NCBI RefSeq assembly: GCF_000269965.1
Contig: NC_017219.1
Coordinates: forward strand, 2,542,001-2,606,000
Source: Bifidobacterium longum subsp. infantis ATCC 15697 = JCM 1222 = DSM 20088
GTDB taxonomy: Bacteria > Actinomycetota > Actinomycetes > Actinomycetales > Bifidobacteriaceae
Reading direction: 5' to 3'
DNA length: 64,000 nucleotides
In this document: piece by piece, positions 14,187 to 23,093 of the stretch
Layout of the letters: every line of letters begins with the position of its first letter
Numbering within the stretch: position 1 is the first letter of the stretch
Program-made: the position numbers and the translations under genes
Notes under the pieces: generated by a model
Seen by the model: the letters and a program-made list of their open reading frames with translations, nothing else
What the model was told of the DNA's origin: nothing
Database searches by the model: none

Positions 14187-15392
14187 TCAGACCAGCCAGT
14201 CGGTAAGGATTGCGGCCATGGCGGTCAGATCGGATTCGGGCACCTGCTCGTCGTGCTTGTGAGCCAGCAGCGGATCGCCGGCACCGAGGTTGACGGCCGG
14301 GATACCGAGCTGAGAGAAGCGTGCCACGTCGGTCCAGCCGAGCTTGGCCAGTGGGTCGCGGCCAGTGCGCTCCTTAACCAGTCGGACCAGATCCTGGGCG
14401 AGCGGGGCGTTCAGACCCGGGCGCGCGGAAGGGCTTTCGTCCTTCATTTCGATGCCGTAGTCCTCGAACACGCCGCCGGTGGCCACATGCTCGCCATTGC
14501 CGAGTTCGGCACCGGCGTCCGCGCCCATCATCAGGGCTTTGGCCTCGGCCAGCGACTTGTCCGGGGCGAAGCGGTAGTTGACGTGCACGCGGCATTCATC
14601 CGGAATGACGTTCGTGCCTTTGCCGCCGGAGATCAGAGTGGCGTTGAGGCCCTCGCGATAGTCGAGCCCGTCCACGTTCACGGTGGCCGGCTCGTAGGTG
14701 TTGAGTCGGTTCAGAATGTCGGCCGCCTTGTGGATGGCGTTCTCCCCCATCCACGCGCGGGCGGAGTGGGCGGCCACGCCGTGGGTCACGACGTCGAAGC
14801 GAATCGTGCCGTTGCAGCCGCCCTCGATGCCGCTGTTGGTGGGTTCGCCGATGATGGCGAAATCGCCGGTGATCCAATCGGGATGGGCCTCGACGACTTT
14901 GCGTAGGCCATTCTTTTCGGCGACGACTTCCTCATGGTCGTAGAAGACGTAGGTGAGGTCGACTTTCGGGGTGGTTTCCGGCGTGAGGCCGTCGAGCGTG
15001 GCGGCAAGGTAGAGCATCACTGCGTCGGAGGCCTTCATATCGGTGGCACCGCGGCCCCACAGCACGCGGTCTTCGGGATGAGCGTGGGCGATTTCTTCGC
15101 GAATCAGCGAATCGCCGGGCTCCAGCCACTTTGGTGGGAAATTGTCGATGACCGGCACAGTATCGAGGTGCCCGGCCAAGATCACACGGCTCGGCTTGCC
15201 GAAGTCGGTGCTGGCCACCACTGTGTCACCGTGACGACGGACGGTCAGGTGTTCCTGCCCGCCCAGGAAGGCCTCAGCCTCGTCGGTGAGGGGGCCCTCG
15301 TGGTCGGACACGGAGAAGTTCTCCATGATCTGGGTGAGCAGGCTGTTCAGCTGCTCGGCAGTGGATGCGGTGCGGTTCAATTCAAGCGTCAT
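14187..15392 (-). CDS. dapE: Succinyl-diaminopimelate desuccinylase (M20 family)
   Basis: DapE releases succinate from N-succinyl-LL-diaminopimelate in lysine and cell-wall precursor synthesis, using two zinc ions. The M20 motifs are all visible: AGHLDTVP, GRGATDMK, DHEEVVAEKNG (catalytic Glu pair) and IIGEPTNSGIEGGCNG. The ATG at 15392 (MTLELNRTAST) gives 401 residues, typical of actinobacterial DapE; the 51-residue upstream extension is not protein-like. It is monocistronic. An acetyl-lysine or acetylornithine deacetylase is the main alternative. Confidence 0.88.
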   Translation of the reverse strand: MTLELNRTASTAEQLNSLLTQIMENFSVSDHEGPLTDEAEAFLGGQEHLTVRRHGDTVVASTDFGKPSRVILAGHLDTVPVIDNFPPKWLEPGDSLIREEIAHAHPEDRVLWGRGATDMKASDAVMLYLAATLDGLTPETTPKVDLTYVFYDHEEVVAEKNGLRKVVEAHPDWITGDFAIIGEPTNSGIEGGCNGTIRFDVVTHGVAAHSARAWMGENAIHKAADILNRLNTYEPATVNVDGLDYREGLNATLISGGKGTNVIPDECRVHVNYRFAPDKSLAEAKALMMGADAGAELGNGEHVATGGVFEDYGIEMKDESPSARPGLNAPLAQDLVRLVKERTGRDPLAKLGWTDVARFSQLGIPAVNLGAGDPLLAHKHDEQVPESDLTAMAAILTDWLV

Positions 15393-15498
15393 GTGACCAG
15401 CGTACCGCGTGGGCGGCGGGCCCAGCACACCCACTACATGAGATTTTGCGGCCGAATACATTTTTATGTGCCACACTGGGGTGGCGAAAGGGAGGATT

Positions 15499-16443
15499 AT
15501 GTCAGGTCTAATCAGCGCCATGCAAGGCTTCTGCGTTATCGGCATCGTGATTGCGGTGGGATATGTCGCCGCACGAATGCGAATCGGCGGGCCGTCCGCT
15601 CAGATGGTGCTCAACCGTTTCTCCTTCTTCGTATCAAGCCCGTGCCTGATGTTCGCGATTCTCTCCAAGGAGCCGATCTTCGACATCTTCCACCCCTCGA
15701 TTATCGTGGCGTTCTTCTCCGCCGTGCTGGTGGGCGTGGTGTTCTTGGTGCTCAACCGCATGTTCTTCCACCTGAACGCCCCGGACGCCACCATCGGCGC
15801 CCTGAATTCGCTGTACCTTAATTCCAATAACATCGGCCTGCCAATCGCCACCTACATTCTGGGCAACCCGGCGCTGGTGGCACCGATTCTGGTCATGCAG
15901 CAGGCCATCTTCACACCGGTGGGCCTGACAGTGCTGGACGTGACCACCAAGGGCAAGGTCTCCATCAAGGAAATCGCCAAGCAGCCACTGCATCAACCGC
16001 TGCTTATCGGCTCGCTGCTGGGCATTGTGGTCTCTGCGATTTCCGCTAAAAGCGGCTGGTTCCCGGTGCCGAAATTCATTTTCGACCCAATCGACATGAT
16101 CGGCGATTCGGCTGTGCCGATGATCCTGATGGCGTTCGGCATGTCCCTGCACGGCACCAAGCCGCTGCAGCAGAAGGGCGATCGACCGGCCATCTTCACG
16201 GTCGCGGTCCTCAAGAACATCATCATGCCGATCATCGCGTTCCTGCTCGCCTACTTCGTGATGGGCTTCCGCGGCTCCGAGCTGTACGCCTGCGTGGTGC
16301 TCGCCGCTCTGCCCACCGGCCAGAACGTGTACAACTACGCGGCCCGCTACAACGTGGGCCTCACCTTCGCGCGCGACGGCATTCTGATGAGCACCATGAC
16401 CAGCCCGGTGTTTATCGCGATCATCGCGGCGCTGCTGAGCTGA
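15499..16443 (+). CDS. AEC-family (auxin efflux carrier-like) permease
   Basis: This is an inner-membrane carrier of the AEC/bile-arsenite superfamily; bacterial members move malate, malonate or other organic acids. The 314 residues contain about ten hydrophobic segments and the family patterns LNSLYLNSNNIGLPIATYIL and AALPTGQNVYNYA. The ATG at 15499 has GGGAGG 4 bases upstream. It diverges from dapE. Its stop at 16441-16443 lies only 3 bases from a decayed ABC-transporter fragment, the left edge of the fucose island. The substrate cannot be told from sequence. Confidence 0.85.
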   Translation: MSGLISAMQGFCVIGIVIAVGYVAARMRIGGPSAQMVLNRFSFFVSSPCLMFAILSKEPIFDIFHPSIIVAFFSAVLVGVVFLVLNRMFFHLNAPDATIGALNSLYLNSNNIGLPIATYILGNPALVAPILVMQQAIFTPVGLTVLDVTTKGKVSIKEIAKQPLHQPLLIGSLLGIVVSAISAKSGWFPVPKFIFDPIDMIGDSAVPMILMAFGMSLHGTKPLQQKGDRPAIFTVAVLKNIIMPIIAFLLAYFVMGFRGSELYACVVLAALPTGQNVYNYAARYNVGLTFARDGILMSTMTSPVFIAIIAALLS

Positions 16444-16445
16444 TC

Positions 16446-16535
16446 TCAGTCATCGGCATGGTAATCGGCGAGGTTCACACCGGCGGCCATGAGAATGCCC
16501 ATGATCTCGCGACCGCTTGAAGCGAATCCCCATGA
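16446..16535 (-). pseudogene. Fossil of an ABC transporter (ATPase fused to permease C-terminus)
   Basis: Read on the minus strand, this piece encodes ASSGREIMGILMAAG joined to VNLADYHADD and a stop. The first part matches GREVMGILMAA of the ATPase at 24520-25470. The second matches the last residues NLADYRADD of the permease at 23075-24523. Everything between these two points, most of both genes, is missing. At DNA level roughly four in five permease-derived bases and nine in ten ATPase-derived bases agree with the intact genes. It is a deleted paralogous copy at the left boundary of the fucose island. Confidence 0.75.
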
Positions 16536-16694
16536 AATCGAAGATGTGTTTGGAAAAATTACCATCTGACATGGAATTTTTCGCTTACGCGAGGTAAACT
16601 AGTAGCACATCGACGGTTGCGGGAATGCCCTGCGGCCACGATTGACGCCGTGGCGGGGTTGCCGCGGCGTCAAGGCAACGAGCAAGGAGGCTTC

Positions 16695-17141
16695 ATGCTC
16701 AAAGGTATTCCGAAAATCATCCCGCCGGAGCTGCTGAAAGTGCTGTGCGAGATGGGTCATGGCGATCAGCTGGTCATCGCGGACGGCAACTTCCCAGCCG
16801 AATCAATCGGCAAGAACGCAATCGTGGTTCGTATGGACGGCCACGGTGGCGGCGAGATCCTCAAAGCGATTCTGACGGTGTTCCCGCTTGACACGTATGT
16901 GGACAAGCCGGCGACGCTGATGGAAAAAGTGCCGGGCGATACGGTTGCGACGCCGATCTGGGATGTGTACGCGGGCCTCATCAAGGAGCATGACGAACGC
17001 GGTGCGGATGCGATTGGATCGCTTGAGCGCTTCGCGTTCTATGAGCAGGCGAAGAACGCCTACTGTGTGATTGCCAGCGGCGAGTCGGCGCAGTACGCGA
17101 ACCTAATCCTGCAGAAGGGAGTCGTCTTCAACGCGGAATAA
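16695..17141 (+). CDS. fucU: L-fucose mutarotase (RbsD/FucU family)
   Basis: FucU-type proteins interconvert the anomers of L-fucose, supplying the right form to later enzymes. The 148-residue product has the family core GHGDQLVIADGNFPAES near residues 19-35 and FAFYEQAKNAYCVIASGE near the end. The ATG at 16695 has AAGGAGG 5 bases upstream; the in-frame upstream extension is not conserved. It faces the other fucose genes across a long shared hairpin at 17231-17290. A second copy is cut by the right window edge, and the two share KVPGDTV, TPIWD and LERFAFYE. Confidence 0.9.
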   Translation: MLKGIPKIIPPELLKVLCEMGHGDQLVIADGNFPAESIGKNAIVVRMDGHGGGEILKAILTVFPLDTYVDKPATLMEKVPGDTVATPIWDVYAGLIKEHDERGADAIGSLERFAFYEQAKNAYCVIASGESAQYANLILQKGVVFNAE

Positions 17142-17230
17142 CGCAAGATAACGCTTGACGGCGCTGACGGCACCGGAATATCAGCCGTCAGCCGCAGTAC
17201 CTTTTACCAACACATACCGATACGGCGAGA

Positions 17231-17290
17231 AAAGGGAGACCTCGCAGTTGCGGACGAATGATTCCGTCCGCAACTGCGAGGTCTCCCTTT
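17231..17290. terminator. Perfect 26-bp bidirectional hairpin
   Basis: Arms at 17231-17256 and 17265-17290 are exact complements (AAAGGGAGACCTCGCAGTTG onward) around an 8-base loop. The hairpin lies between the converging fucU and lactonase genes, with T-rich ends on one side. It should stop both transcripts. A shorter CCCCCTC/GAGGGGG hairpin at 17363-17380 lies between it and the lactonase stop. Confidence 0.75.
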
Positions 17291-17387
17291 CCTCGTGCTT
17301 GCCTCCTCGTACTCGTCTGTTTGTGTACCGCACGAAATAGTTTGCGCTATTCGGCAAAGCACCCCCCTCATCAGAGGGGGCTTGGGT

Positions 17388-18155
17388 TTAGTCGATGTTG
17401 TAAGCGCGACGGGCGTTGTTTTCGAAGAAGTCCTCGTCCTCGCCGAACGTGTCCAGCATGAGTTGGAAGTGCGTGGCAAAGGTCGAGTTGAGTTCCACGA
17501 CCGGCCAGTTGGAGCTGTACAGCACCTTCTTCGGGCCGAATGTGTCCCGCACGTATTTCACGATGTCCGGGCCCACCGGGTTGTCGCCGGAAACCTTGAT
17601 ATACGAATTCGGCAGTTCGGCCAACGCTGCGAGCGCGGCGCACGATTCCTCATCAAGCCCGGGCACGTTGCCGAGATGATCGATGATGACCGTCACTTCG
17701 GGAACCTGCGCGAACGCCTTGGCCATGTCGCCCAGTTCCGGGCCACGGTTGCACAGCTCGAATGGCAATCCCTTGGCGGCCATCGCGCGTAGACCGGCGA
17801 TGAATTCGGGTTCGAGCGCACGGCCCCGCGGCTCGGAATCCACATGCAGCGGTTCCCTGATGCCATCGGCATTAATCGGGACACGCATCCAAGGGCTTAC
17901 CCGTCCTTGCAACATGCGCTTCAAGATCAGAGGACTTGCATTCTCGTACAGCAGCCGGTCCTCAAGCTCATGGTCGGCCGCGTCAACCTCCACGTATACG
18001 CCGCCGAGGAAATTCACGCCAAATTTGGCGTATTCCGCGGCGAGGTCGTCAACCGTGTACCGGTGCTGCAGTGAGGGCAACCCTGCTAGCCATGGCAGAT
18101 CCTGCGCATCCGGATCCCAGATATGGAAGTGGGAATCGATTACGTTGAGTGTCAT
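17388..18155 (-). CDS. L-fuconolactonase (amidohydrolase family)
   Basis: A COG3618-type metal-dependent hydrolase that would open L-fucono-lactone to L-fuconate. The 255 residues begin with the metal motif DSHFHIWDP (His-X-His at about 9-11). Later family patterns are FLGGVYVEVDA, VTVIIDHLGN and VLYSSNWPV, the last holding the family's C-terminal aspartate region shifted to Asn-Trp. It starts 1 base after the fucP stop in the same orientation. The neighbours, fucose permease, dehydrogenase and dehydratase, decide the substrate; sequence alone only gives the family. Confidence 0.82.
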   Translation of the reverse strand: MTLNVIDSHFHIWDPDAQDLPWLAGLPSLQHRYTVDDLAAEYAKFGVNFLGGVYVEVDAADHELEDRLLYENASPLILKRMLQGRVSPWMRVPINADGIREPLHVDSEPRGRALEPEFIAGLRAMAAKGLPFELCNRGPELGDMAKAFAQVPEVTVIIDHLGNVPGLDEESCAALAALAELPNSYIKVSGDNPVGPDIVKYVRDTFGPKKVLYSSNWPVVELNSTFATHFQLMLDTFGEDEDFFENNARRAYNID

Positions 18156-18156
18156 G

Positions 18157-19440
18157 TCAGGCCTCCTTCAGACCGATCTTGGAACCCCAGAATGCGTACC
18201 AAACCAGGAAGAGGAACAACGGAACGGTCGCCCAGAGCATCACGTTCATGCCGGCCGCATCGGTGATCGCACCGTAGACGAGCGGGATAATCGCGCCGCC
18301 GACGATAGACATCGTGATCAGACTGGAGCCGGTTTTGGCCGCGGCGCCCTTCAGATGAGTCAGAGCGAGGGCGAAAATCGTGCCGTAGGCGATGGACATG
18401 AAGAAGTACAGAGCGATAAACGTGATGACCGATATCTTACCCAATCCCATGGCGGTGAGAATCATGAGGATCGTGGCACCGATCATGTAGAAACCGAGGA
18501 TCTTGCCTGGCTCGAACTTGGCCATGAACGGGGTGGTGACGAATCGGCCAATCGTGTACATCAGTGTAAGGACGGCGAGGAACGTGGCGGCCATGCCGGC
18601 GCTCATACCCTCCCACTGCTGCTGCGCGAACGTGGAGAACGTGGAGAAGCCGATGGTCTGCAGACCGACGTACACGAACTCGGCGATGACGCCGAGGACG
18701 ACCCACGGCTTCTTGACGAGCGCGCCGATTGAGCTGTCCTGAGCAACGCCGCCGGCCGCTTCCTCCTCGTCGCCCGGGGGCGAAGGGAGCTTGGCGATGA
18801 CGAACACGGCGATGACGATTGCGAGAATCACGCCGATGACGATGTAGAACATACGGGTCTGGCTCATGAAGGCGACCTTGGACTCCTCGAAGCCGGGGTC
18901 ACCGGGCTTGGCGGAGGCGGTGTTGCCGAGAATCATGCCAAGAATCAGCGGGCTGACGACCGAGCCGACCGCATTGAAGCTCTGTGCGAGGTTCAGGCGG
19001 AAGGATTCGCCCTTCTCGTCGCCGAGCTTGATGATATAGGGATTGCAGTTCGCCTCGAGCGAGGCGGCGCCGAGCGCGATAACGAACATGGCGAGCAGGA
19101 ATAGGCCGTAGCTCAGAGACGTGGTGGCGGGTATGGTCAGGAACGAGCCGATCACGAAGAAGATCAGGCCGCAGATCATACCGCCCTTATAGCCGAAGCG
19201 CTTGGCGACCATTGTCGCCGGAATGGCCATTACGAAGTAGGCGCCGAAGTAGGCGACCTGCAGCAGCGAGGATTCGGTGCTGTTGAGGTTGAGGTAAACG
19301 GCGAACGGATCGCGGATGGCGCTGACGAGGTTCATCGTCAGGCCCCAGGTGAAGAACAGTAGCGTGACCAGAGCGAATGCGATGATCCAGCTCTTGCCCC
19401 TGGTGGACTTCGACGTCGTCGTCGGAGTGTTGGATGCCAT
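18157..19440 (-). CDS. fucP: L-fucose:H+ symporter (MFS)
   Basis: A major-facilitator permease of the FHS (fucose-galactose-glucose) group importing L-fucose with a proton. The 427 residues give about twelve hydrophobic spans, starting FALVTLLFFTWGLTMNLV with the FucP-like FxWG pattern. LEANCNPYIIKLGDEKGESF and LNLAQSFNAVGSVVSP are further family hallmarks. The ATG at 19440 has GGAGGAG upstream. It sits between the lactonase and the dehydrogenase in a fucose unit, which supports fucose over glucose or galactose. Confidence 0.9.
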   Translation of the reverse strand: MASNTPTTTSKSTRGKSWIIAFALVTLLFFTWGLTMNLVSAIRDPFAVYLNLNSTESSLLQVAYFGAYFVMAIPATMVAKRFGYKGGMICGLIFFVIGSFLTIPATTSLSYGLFLLAMFVIALGAASLEANCNPYIIKLGDEKGESFRLNLAQSFNAVGSVVSPLILGMILGNTASAKPGDPGFEESKVAFMSQTRMFYIVIGVILAIVIAVFVIAKLPSPPGDEEEAAGGVAQDSSIGALVKKPWVVLGVIAEFVYVGLQTIGFSTFSTFAQQQWEGMSAGMAATFLAVLTLMYTIGRFVTTPFMAKFEPGKILGFYMIGATILMILTAMGLGKISVITFIALYFFMSIAYGTIFALALTHLKGAAAKTGSSLITMSIVGGAIIPLVYGAITDAAGMNVMLWATVPLFLFLVWYAFWGSKIGLKEA

Positions 19441-19669
19441 GGTTTCTCTCCTCCTTGAGAGTCACGCGCCGCATGGAGCATTCGGACGCGGCGCGCGATT
19501 CGGTGCTGCATTGTAAGGCTCCCCATAGAGGCGGAGCCGACGGTTCGGATGTGACCGGTACGAGTTTACCCTCCCCCGATCACACCCCATGAAAATGGCC
19601 TATCAGGCCATATATGCCCCGTTTCGGTCCATTTCGTATCTCTCGTAGGATGTGCGCCGGACCTCGAAG
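19441..19669. promoter_or_regulatory. fucP upstream region with 15-bp palindrome
   Basis: This 229-base gap separates fucP from the dehydrogenase stop. It contains the inverted repeat TGGCCTATCAGGCCA at 19596-19610 and TATATG next to it. The gap is long enough for an internal promoter and operator for fucP and the lactonase. I cannot identify a regulator site with certainty. Confidence 0.35.
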
Positions 19670-20461
19670 TCAGGCGAGCGCACGGTCAAGGTGGACGTAG
19701 CCGCCGTCGACGAACACCCACTGGCCGGTGGTGTGGCTGGAGCGGTCGGAGAGCAGGAATGCCGCTTCATTACCGATCTCTTCGGTGGTGGTCATGCGGT
19801 GCTCCAGCGGGATCTTGTCGGTGATCACCGACAGGCGCGCCTTCTGTGCGGCCTCGTCACCGAAGGTCTTGATCCAGTCGGCGTACAGCGGGGTCCAGCA
19901 TTCGGAGACAACGATGGCGTTGACACGCACCCGGTCCTTGACGAGAGCGGCGGCCCATTCGCGTGTGAGTCCCAGGATCGCGCCCTTGGCGGCCGCGTAG
20001 GCGCTAGTCTTGCCTTGGCCGGTAAGCGCGGTCTTCGAGGAGATGTTCACGACGGCGCCATGGCTTTCCTTGAGATACGGCACGGCCGCGTGGACCAGCT
20101 CGTAATAGTGAGTCAGGTTGCCGTGGATCGATTCCTCGAATTCGCGCCAGGTGGTGGTTTCGAGATCCTTGTTGTCGTTCTTGCCGGCGTTGTTCACGAT
20201 GCCGTCGATATGGCCGTACTTCTTGTAGGTCTCCTCGACGATGCCGGCGATCTTGTCGGTGTCGTTCAGATCAAGCAGATGCACGTCGTATTCGGTCGTG
20301 TACTGCTCGATATCCTTCTTGAACTCCTCGAGCGCGCTGTCCGAGCGGTTGATCACCACCGGGATCGCGCCTTCCTGGGCCAGTTGCAGCGTGATGCCTT
20401 TGCCAATGCCCTTGAAGCCGCCGGTGATGATGATGACTTTGCCTTCGAGATGCAGATCCAT
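19670..20461 (-). CDS. L-fucose dehydrogenase (short-chain dehydrogenase)
   Basis: An SDR that would oxidise L-fucose to L-fuconolactone with NAD(P)+. From the ATG at 20461 (GGAGTTCCC upstream) the protein has 263 residues. The nucleotide motif TGGFKGIGKG lies at about 12-21, NNAGKND at about 91, and the catalytic Ser and YAAAK at about 140-160. An extension to 20497 adds residues unlike SDRs. Its place between the fuconate dehydratase and the fucose permease supports the role; a different sugar or 2-keto-3-deoxyfuconate dehydrogenase is the alternative. Confidence 0.82.
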   Translation of the reverse strand: MDLHLEGKVIIITGGFKGIGKGITLQLAQEGAIPVVINRSDSALEEFKKDIEQYTTEYDVHLLDLNDTDKIAGIVEETYKKYGHIDGIVNNAGKNDNKDLETTTWREFEESIHGNLTHYYELVHAAVPYLKESHGAVVNISSKTALTGQGKTSAYAAAKGAILGLTREWAAALVKDRVRVNAIVVSECWTPLYADWIKTFGDEAAQKARLSVITDKIPLEHRMTTTEEIGNEAAFLLSDRSSHTTGQWVFVDGGYVHLDRALA

Positions 20462-20515
20462 GGGAACTCCTTCGTCCATCCTTATTCTGCGTTTCATGGG
20501 TGTTCCATGTCACGC

Positions 20516-20542
20516 CCGGCCGGGGCTTCGGCACCCCAGCCG
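20516..20542 (-). promoter_or_regulatory. Intercistronic hairpin after fuconate dehydratase
   Basis: A GC-rich hairpin (CCGGCTGGGG with CCCCGGCCGG around a GCCGAAG loop region) occupies the gap between the dehydratase and dehydrogenase genes on the minus strand. It lacks a T run, so it may stabilise or attenuate the transcript rather than end it. Confidence 0.45.
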
Positions 20543-20601
20543 GAGTGGTTGTGTGTTGTTGTGTTAAGTTGTGTTGTTCAGTTATGAATTTCCAGTTGCG
20601 G

Positions 20602-21885
20602 TCAGCCGCGATACAGGTACTTCTCGGCCGTCTCCAGCGTCATTTCGGTACCGTTGCCCGGAGCGGTCGGAGCGACGTAGTTGCCGTCCTTGATCTCGGT
20701 CGGGTGGACGAAATGTTCATGCTGGTTATCGACGTATTCGATCATGCGGCCGTCCATCGTGCCGGACACGGCCACGTAATCGAACATCGCGAAGTGGCAT
20801 ACGGCCTCGCACAGGCCCACGCCGCCGGCGTGCGGGCAGACGGGCTTGTTGAACTTCTTCGCGAGCAGGTATTCGAGCACGATCTCCTGCGGACCGGCCA
20901 CGCGGGTGGCGTCGATCTGCATGATGCCGAAGGCGTTCGCCTGCAGATACTGCTTGTACAGGATGCGGCTCTGCATCTGCTCGCCGGTGGCCACCTTGAT
21001 GGGGTTGATGGCGCGGGCGATGGTGGCGTGGCCGATCACGTCGTCGGGGCTGGTCGGCTCCTCCACCCAAGCCAGATCGAAGTCGTGGAACTTGTTGATC
21101 CAGTCGATGGCGGTGGGAACATCCCACACCTGGTTGGCGTCCACGGCAAGACGCACGTCGGGGCCGATGGCTTCGCGGGCCTTGGCCAGGCGACGCAGAT
21201 CGTCGTCGATGTTCTGGCCGACCTTGAGCTTGATCTGCTTGAATCCCTTGACCTGCGTCTCCTCCTTGGCGAGCGCGACCATCTTCTCGTCGGAGTAGCC
21301 AAGCCAGCCGGGGGCGGTGGAGTAGCCGGGGTAGCCGACCTCGAGCAGGTGCTTGATACGCTCGGCCTTGCCCTTCTGCCCTTCCCGAAGAATCTCAACG
21401 GCTTCGGCGGGCGTGAGCGCGTCGGTCATGTAGCGGAAGTCGAGCGTGGAGACGAGTTCCTCGGGTTCCATCTCGCCCAACAGCAGCCACAACGGCTTGC
21501 CGGCACGCTTGGCCTTGATGTCCCACAGCGCGGAAAGCACGGCGCCGATGGCCATATGCTCCACGCCCTTCTCAGGGCCGAGCCAGCGCAATTGGGAATC
21601 ATGCACGAACAGATCCCATGCAATGCGCATGTTGTCGAGCAGTTCCTCGGTGTTGCGCCCAATCAGCACCTGCGACATCGATTCGATGGCCTTGCAAACC
21701 ACATCGTTGCCGCGGCCGATGGTGAACACGAAGCCGACGCCCTTGATACCGTCATCCGCGCTGGTGGAGATCTCCACGTATGCGGAGGAGTAGTCGGGAT
21801 CGGGGTTCATCGCGTCCGAACCGGACAGCGTCTGAGAGGTGGGGAATCGGAAGTCATACGTCTTGACTTGGGTGATGGTACTCAT
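20602..21885 (-). CDS. L-fuconate dehydratase (enolase superfamily)
   Basis: A mandelate-racemase-like enzyme that would remove water from L-fuconate to give 2-keto-3-deoxy-L-fuconate. The 427 residues hold the KLK catalytic motif (QIKLKVGQN). Metal ligands are in LAVDANQVWD, WVEEPTSPDD and ATGEQMQSR, and the general-base histidine is in CPHAGGVGLCE. This set fits the fuconate dehydratase subgroup. The ATG at 21885 has AAGGAGCCCG upstream. It is first in the minus-strand fucose unit and diverges from the LacI regulator. Confidence 0.87.
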   Translation of the reverse strand: MSTITQVKTYDFRFPTSQTLSGSDAMNPDPDYSSAYVEISTSADDGIKGVGFVFTIGRGNDVVCKAIESMSQVLIGRNTEELLDNMRIAWDLFVHDSQLRWLGPEKGVEHMAIGAVLSALWDIKAKRAGKPLWLLLGEMEPEELVSTLDFRYMTDALTPAEAVEILREGQKGKAERIKHLLEVGYPGYSTAPGWLGYSDEKMVALAKEETQVKGFKQIKLKVGQNIDDDLRRLAKAREAIGPDVRLAVDANQVWDVPTAIDWINKFHDFDLAWVEEPTSPDDVIGHATIARAINPIKVATGEQMQSRILYKQYLQANAFGIMQIDATRVAGPQEIVLEYLLAKKFNKPVCPHAGGVGLCEAVCHFAMFDYVAVSGTMDGRMIEYVDNQHEHFVHPTEIKDGNYVAPTAPGNGTEMTLETAEKYLYRG

Positions 21886-22064
21886 GTGTTCGGGCTCCTT
21901 CGCCTTGGTGAACCATTGCCTTCAGCATACCCCTTGATTTAGAAATTTACAAACCCGATTACGAAAATTTTTCTCCCAGAACACGCGAAGTAAGGAAAAC
22001 TACGAAAAAATGCGGCGTTATGGGCCATAATGGTGAACAGAGGCAATGGCAGAGAGGAGCGGTG
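21886..22064. promoter_or_regulatory. Divergent control region of the fucose island
   Basis: This 179-base AT-rich gap separates the dehydratase (minus) from the LacI regulator (plus), so both promoters lie here. An imperfect symmetry, GAAATTTACAAACC against TTACGAAAATTTTTC, at about 21943-21975 is the best candidate for a LacI-type operator, but it is weak. Confidence 0.4.
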
Positions 22065-23093
22065 ATGGCCAACGACAATCCCACGCATAAGCTCAAGGTC
22101 GGTGATCTGGCGAAGATCGCCGGTGTCTCCCCCTCGACCGTCTCCAAGGTGATCAACGGCCGGCCCGGCATCTCCGACGAGACGCGACGTCAGGTCGAAC
22201 AGGTGCTGCGCGAGCATGGTTACTCGCGCCCGCTGGTGAGTACCAAGCTCTCCCCCACCATCGAACTCGTCGTCGAGTACATCGCGCACAACGGCACGAT
22301 GGAACTCATCAAATATGCCTCGCACTGGGCGCAGCAGGCGGGCCTCGCCATCACGGTCACCCAGACCAACCATGGCGATGCCACGGAAGACTGTTTCCGC
22401 GGCATCATCGATAGGAATCCCCAAGGCGTGATTATGCAGCAGATGGGCGGTCTGACCACTCAAGCGAAGTCTTTGTTGAAATCACGCAGTATTCCCGTGG
22501 TCATCATCGACCCAATCGATACCGTCGATTCGGATGTGATGAGCGTGTCCATCGATAACTGGACCGCAGGATACCAGGCCGGCAAACACCTGCTGTCGCT
22601 CGGCCATCGACGCATCGCCGTCATCCGGGGGCCGGCGAACCTACAGACCAGCATCGCGCGCTATAGCGGATTCACCGTCGCTCTGCAACAGGCCGGGGTG
22701 GATCTGCCGGAGTCCTATATCGAACAGGGCGACTACTTTCCCGCCGAAACAAGCTATGAAGCAGCCTGCCGGCTGCTGGAACTCCCCGACCGACCCACCG
22801 CGATTTTCTGCTGCAACGACTTGTCGGCGGTAAGCACGTATCGCGCGGCACGTGAACATAAGATTCCGTTACCCAAACAGTTGTCCGTAATGGGGTTTGA
22901 CGACATTTTCCCCGCTGATCAGCTCATGCCTTCCCTGACCAGCGTGCACCAGCCGTTCAGCGAAATCGCACAACGTGCCGTGCAGATGATCATCGACAAC
23001 CGCAATGACAATCCGGGCGATATGCACGTCATCCTTCCCACCAGCGTCGTCATCCGGGAAAGTACCGTACCGCCTCAGTCATCAGCCCGATAA
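22065..23093 (+). CDS. LacI-family regulator of fucose genes
   Basis: The 342-residue protein has the N-terminal LacI helix-turn-helix (LAKIAGVSPSTVSKVINGRP, about residues 12-31). A periplasmic-binding-like effector domain follows, with VIRGPANLQTSIARYSGF and SVMGFDDIF. The ATG at 22065 has GAGAGGAGC upstream. It diverges from the fucose genes and probably represses them; fucose or fuconate as effector is inference. Its last 19 bases overlap the 3' end of the ABC permease on the other strand, so its C-terminal tail is encoded by DNA at the island edge. Confidence 0.88.
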   Translation: MANDNPTHKLKVGDLAKIAGVSPSTVSKVINGRPGISDETRRQVEQVLREHGYSRPLVSTKLSPTIELVVEYIAHNGTMELIKYASHWAQQAGLAITVTQTNHGDATEDCFRGIIDRNPQGVIMQQMGGLTTQAKSLLKSRSIPVVIIDPIDTVDSDVMSVSIDNWTAGYQAGKHLLSLGHRRIAVIRGPANLQTSIARYSGFTVALQQAGVDLPESYIEQGDYFPAETSYEAACRLLELPDRPTAIFCCNDLSAVSTYRAAREHKIPLPKQLSVMGFDDIFPADQLMPSLTSVHQPFSEIAQRAVQMIIDNRNDNPGDMHVILPTSVVIRESTVPPQSSAR

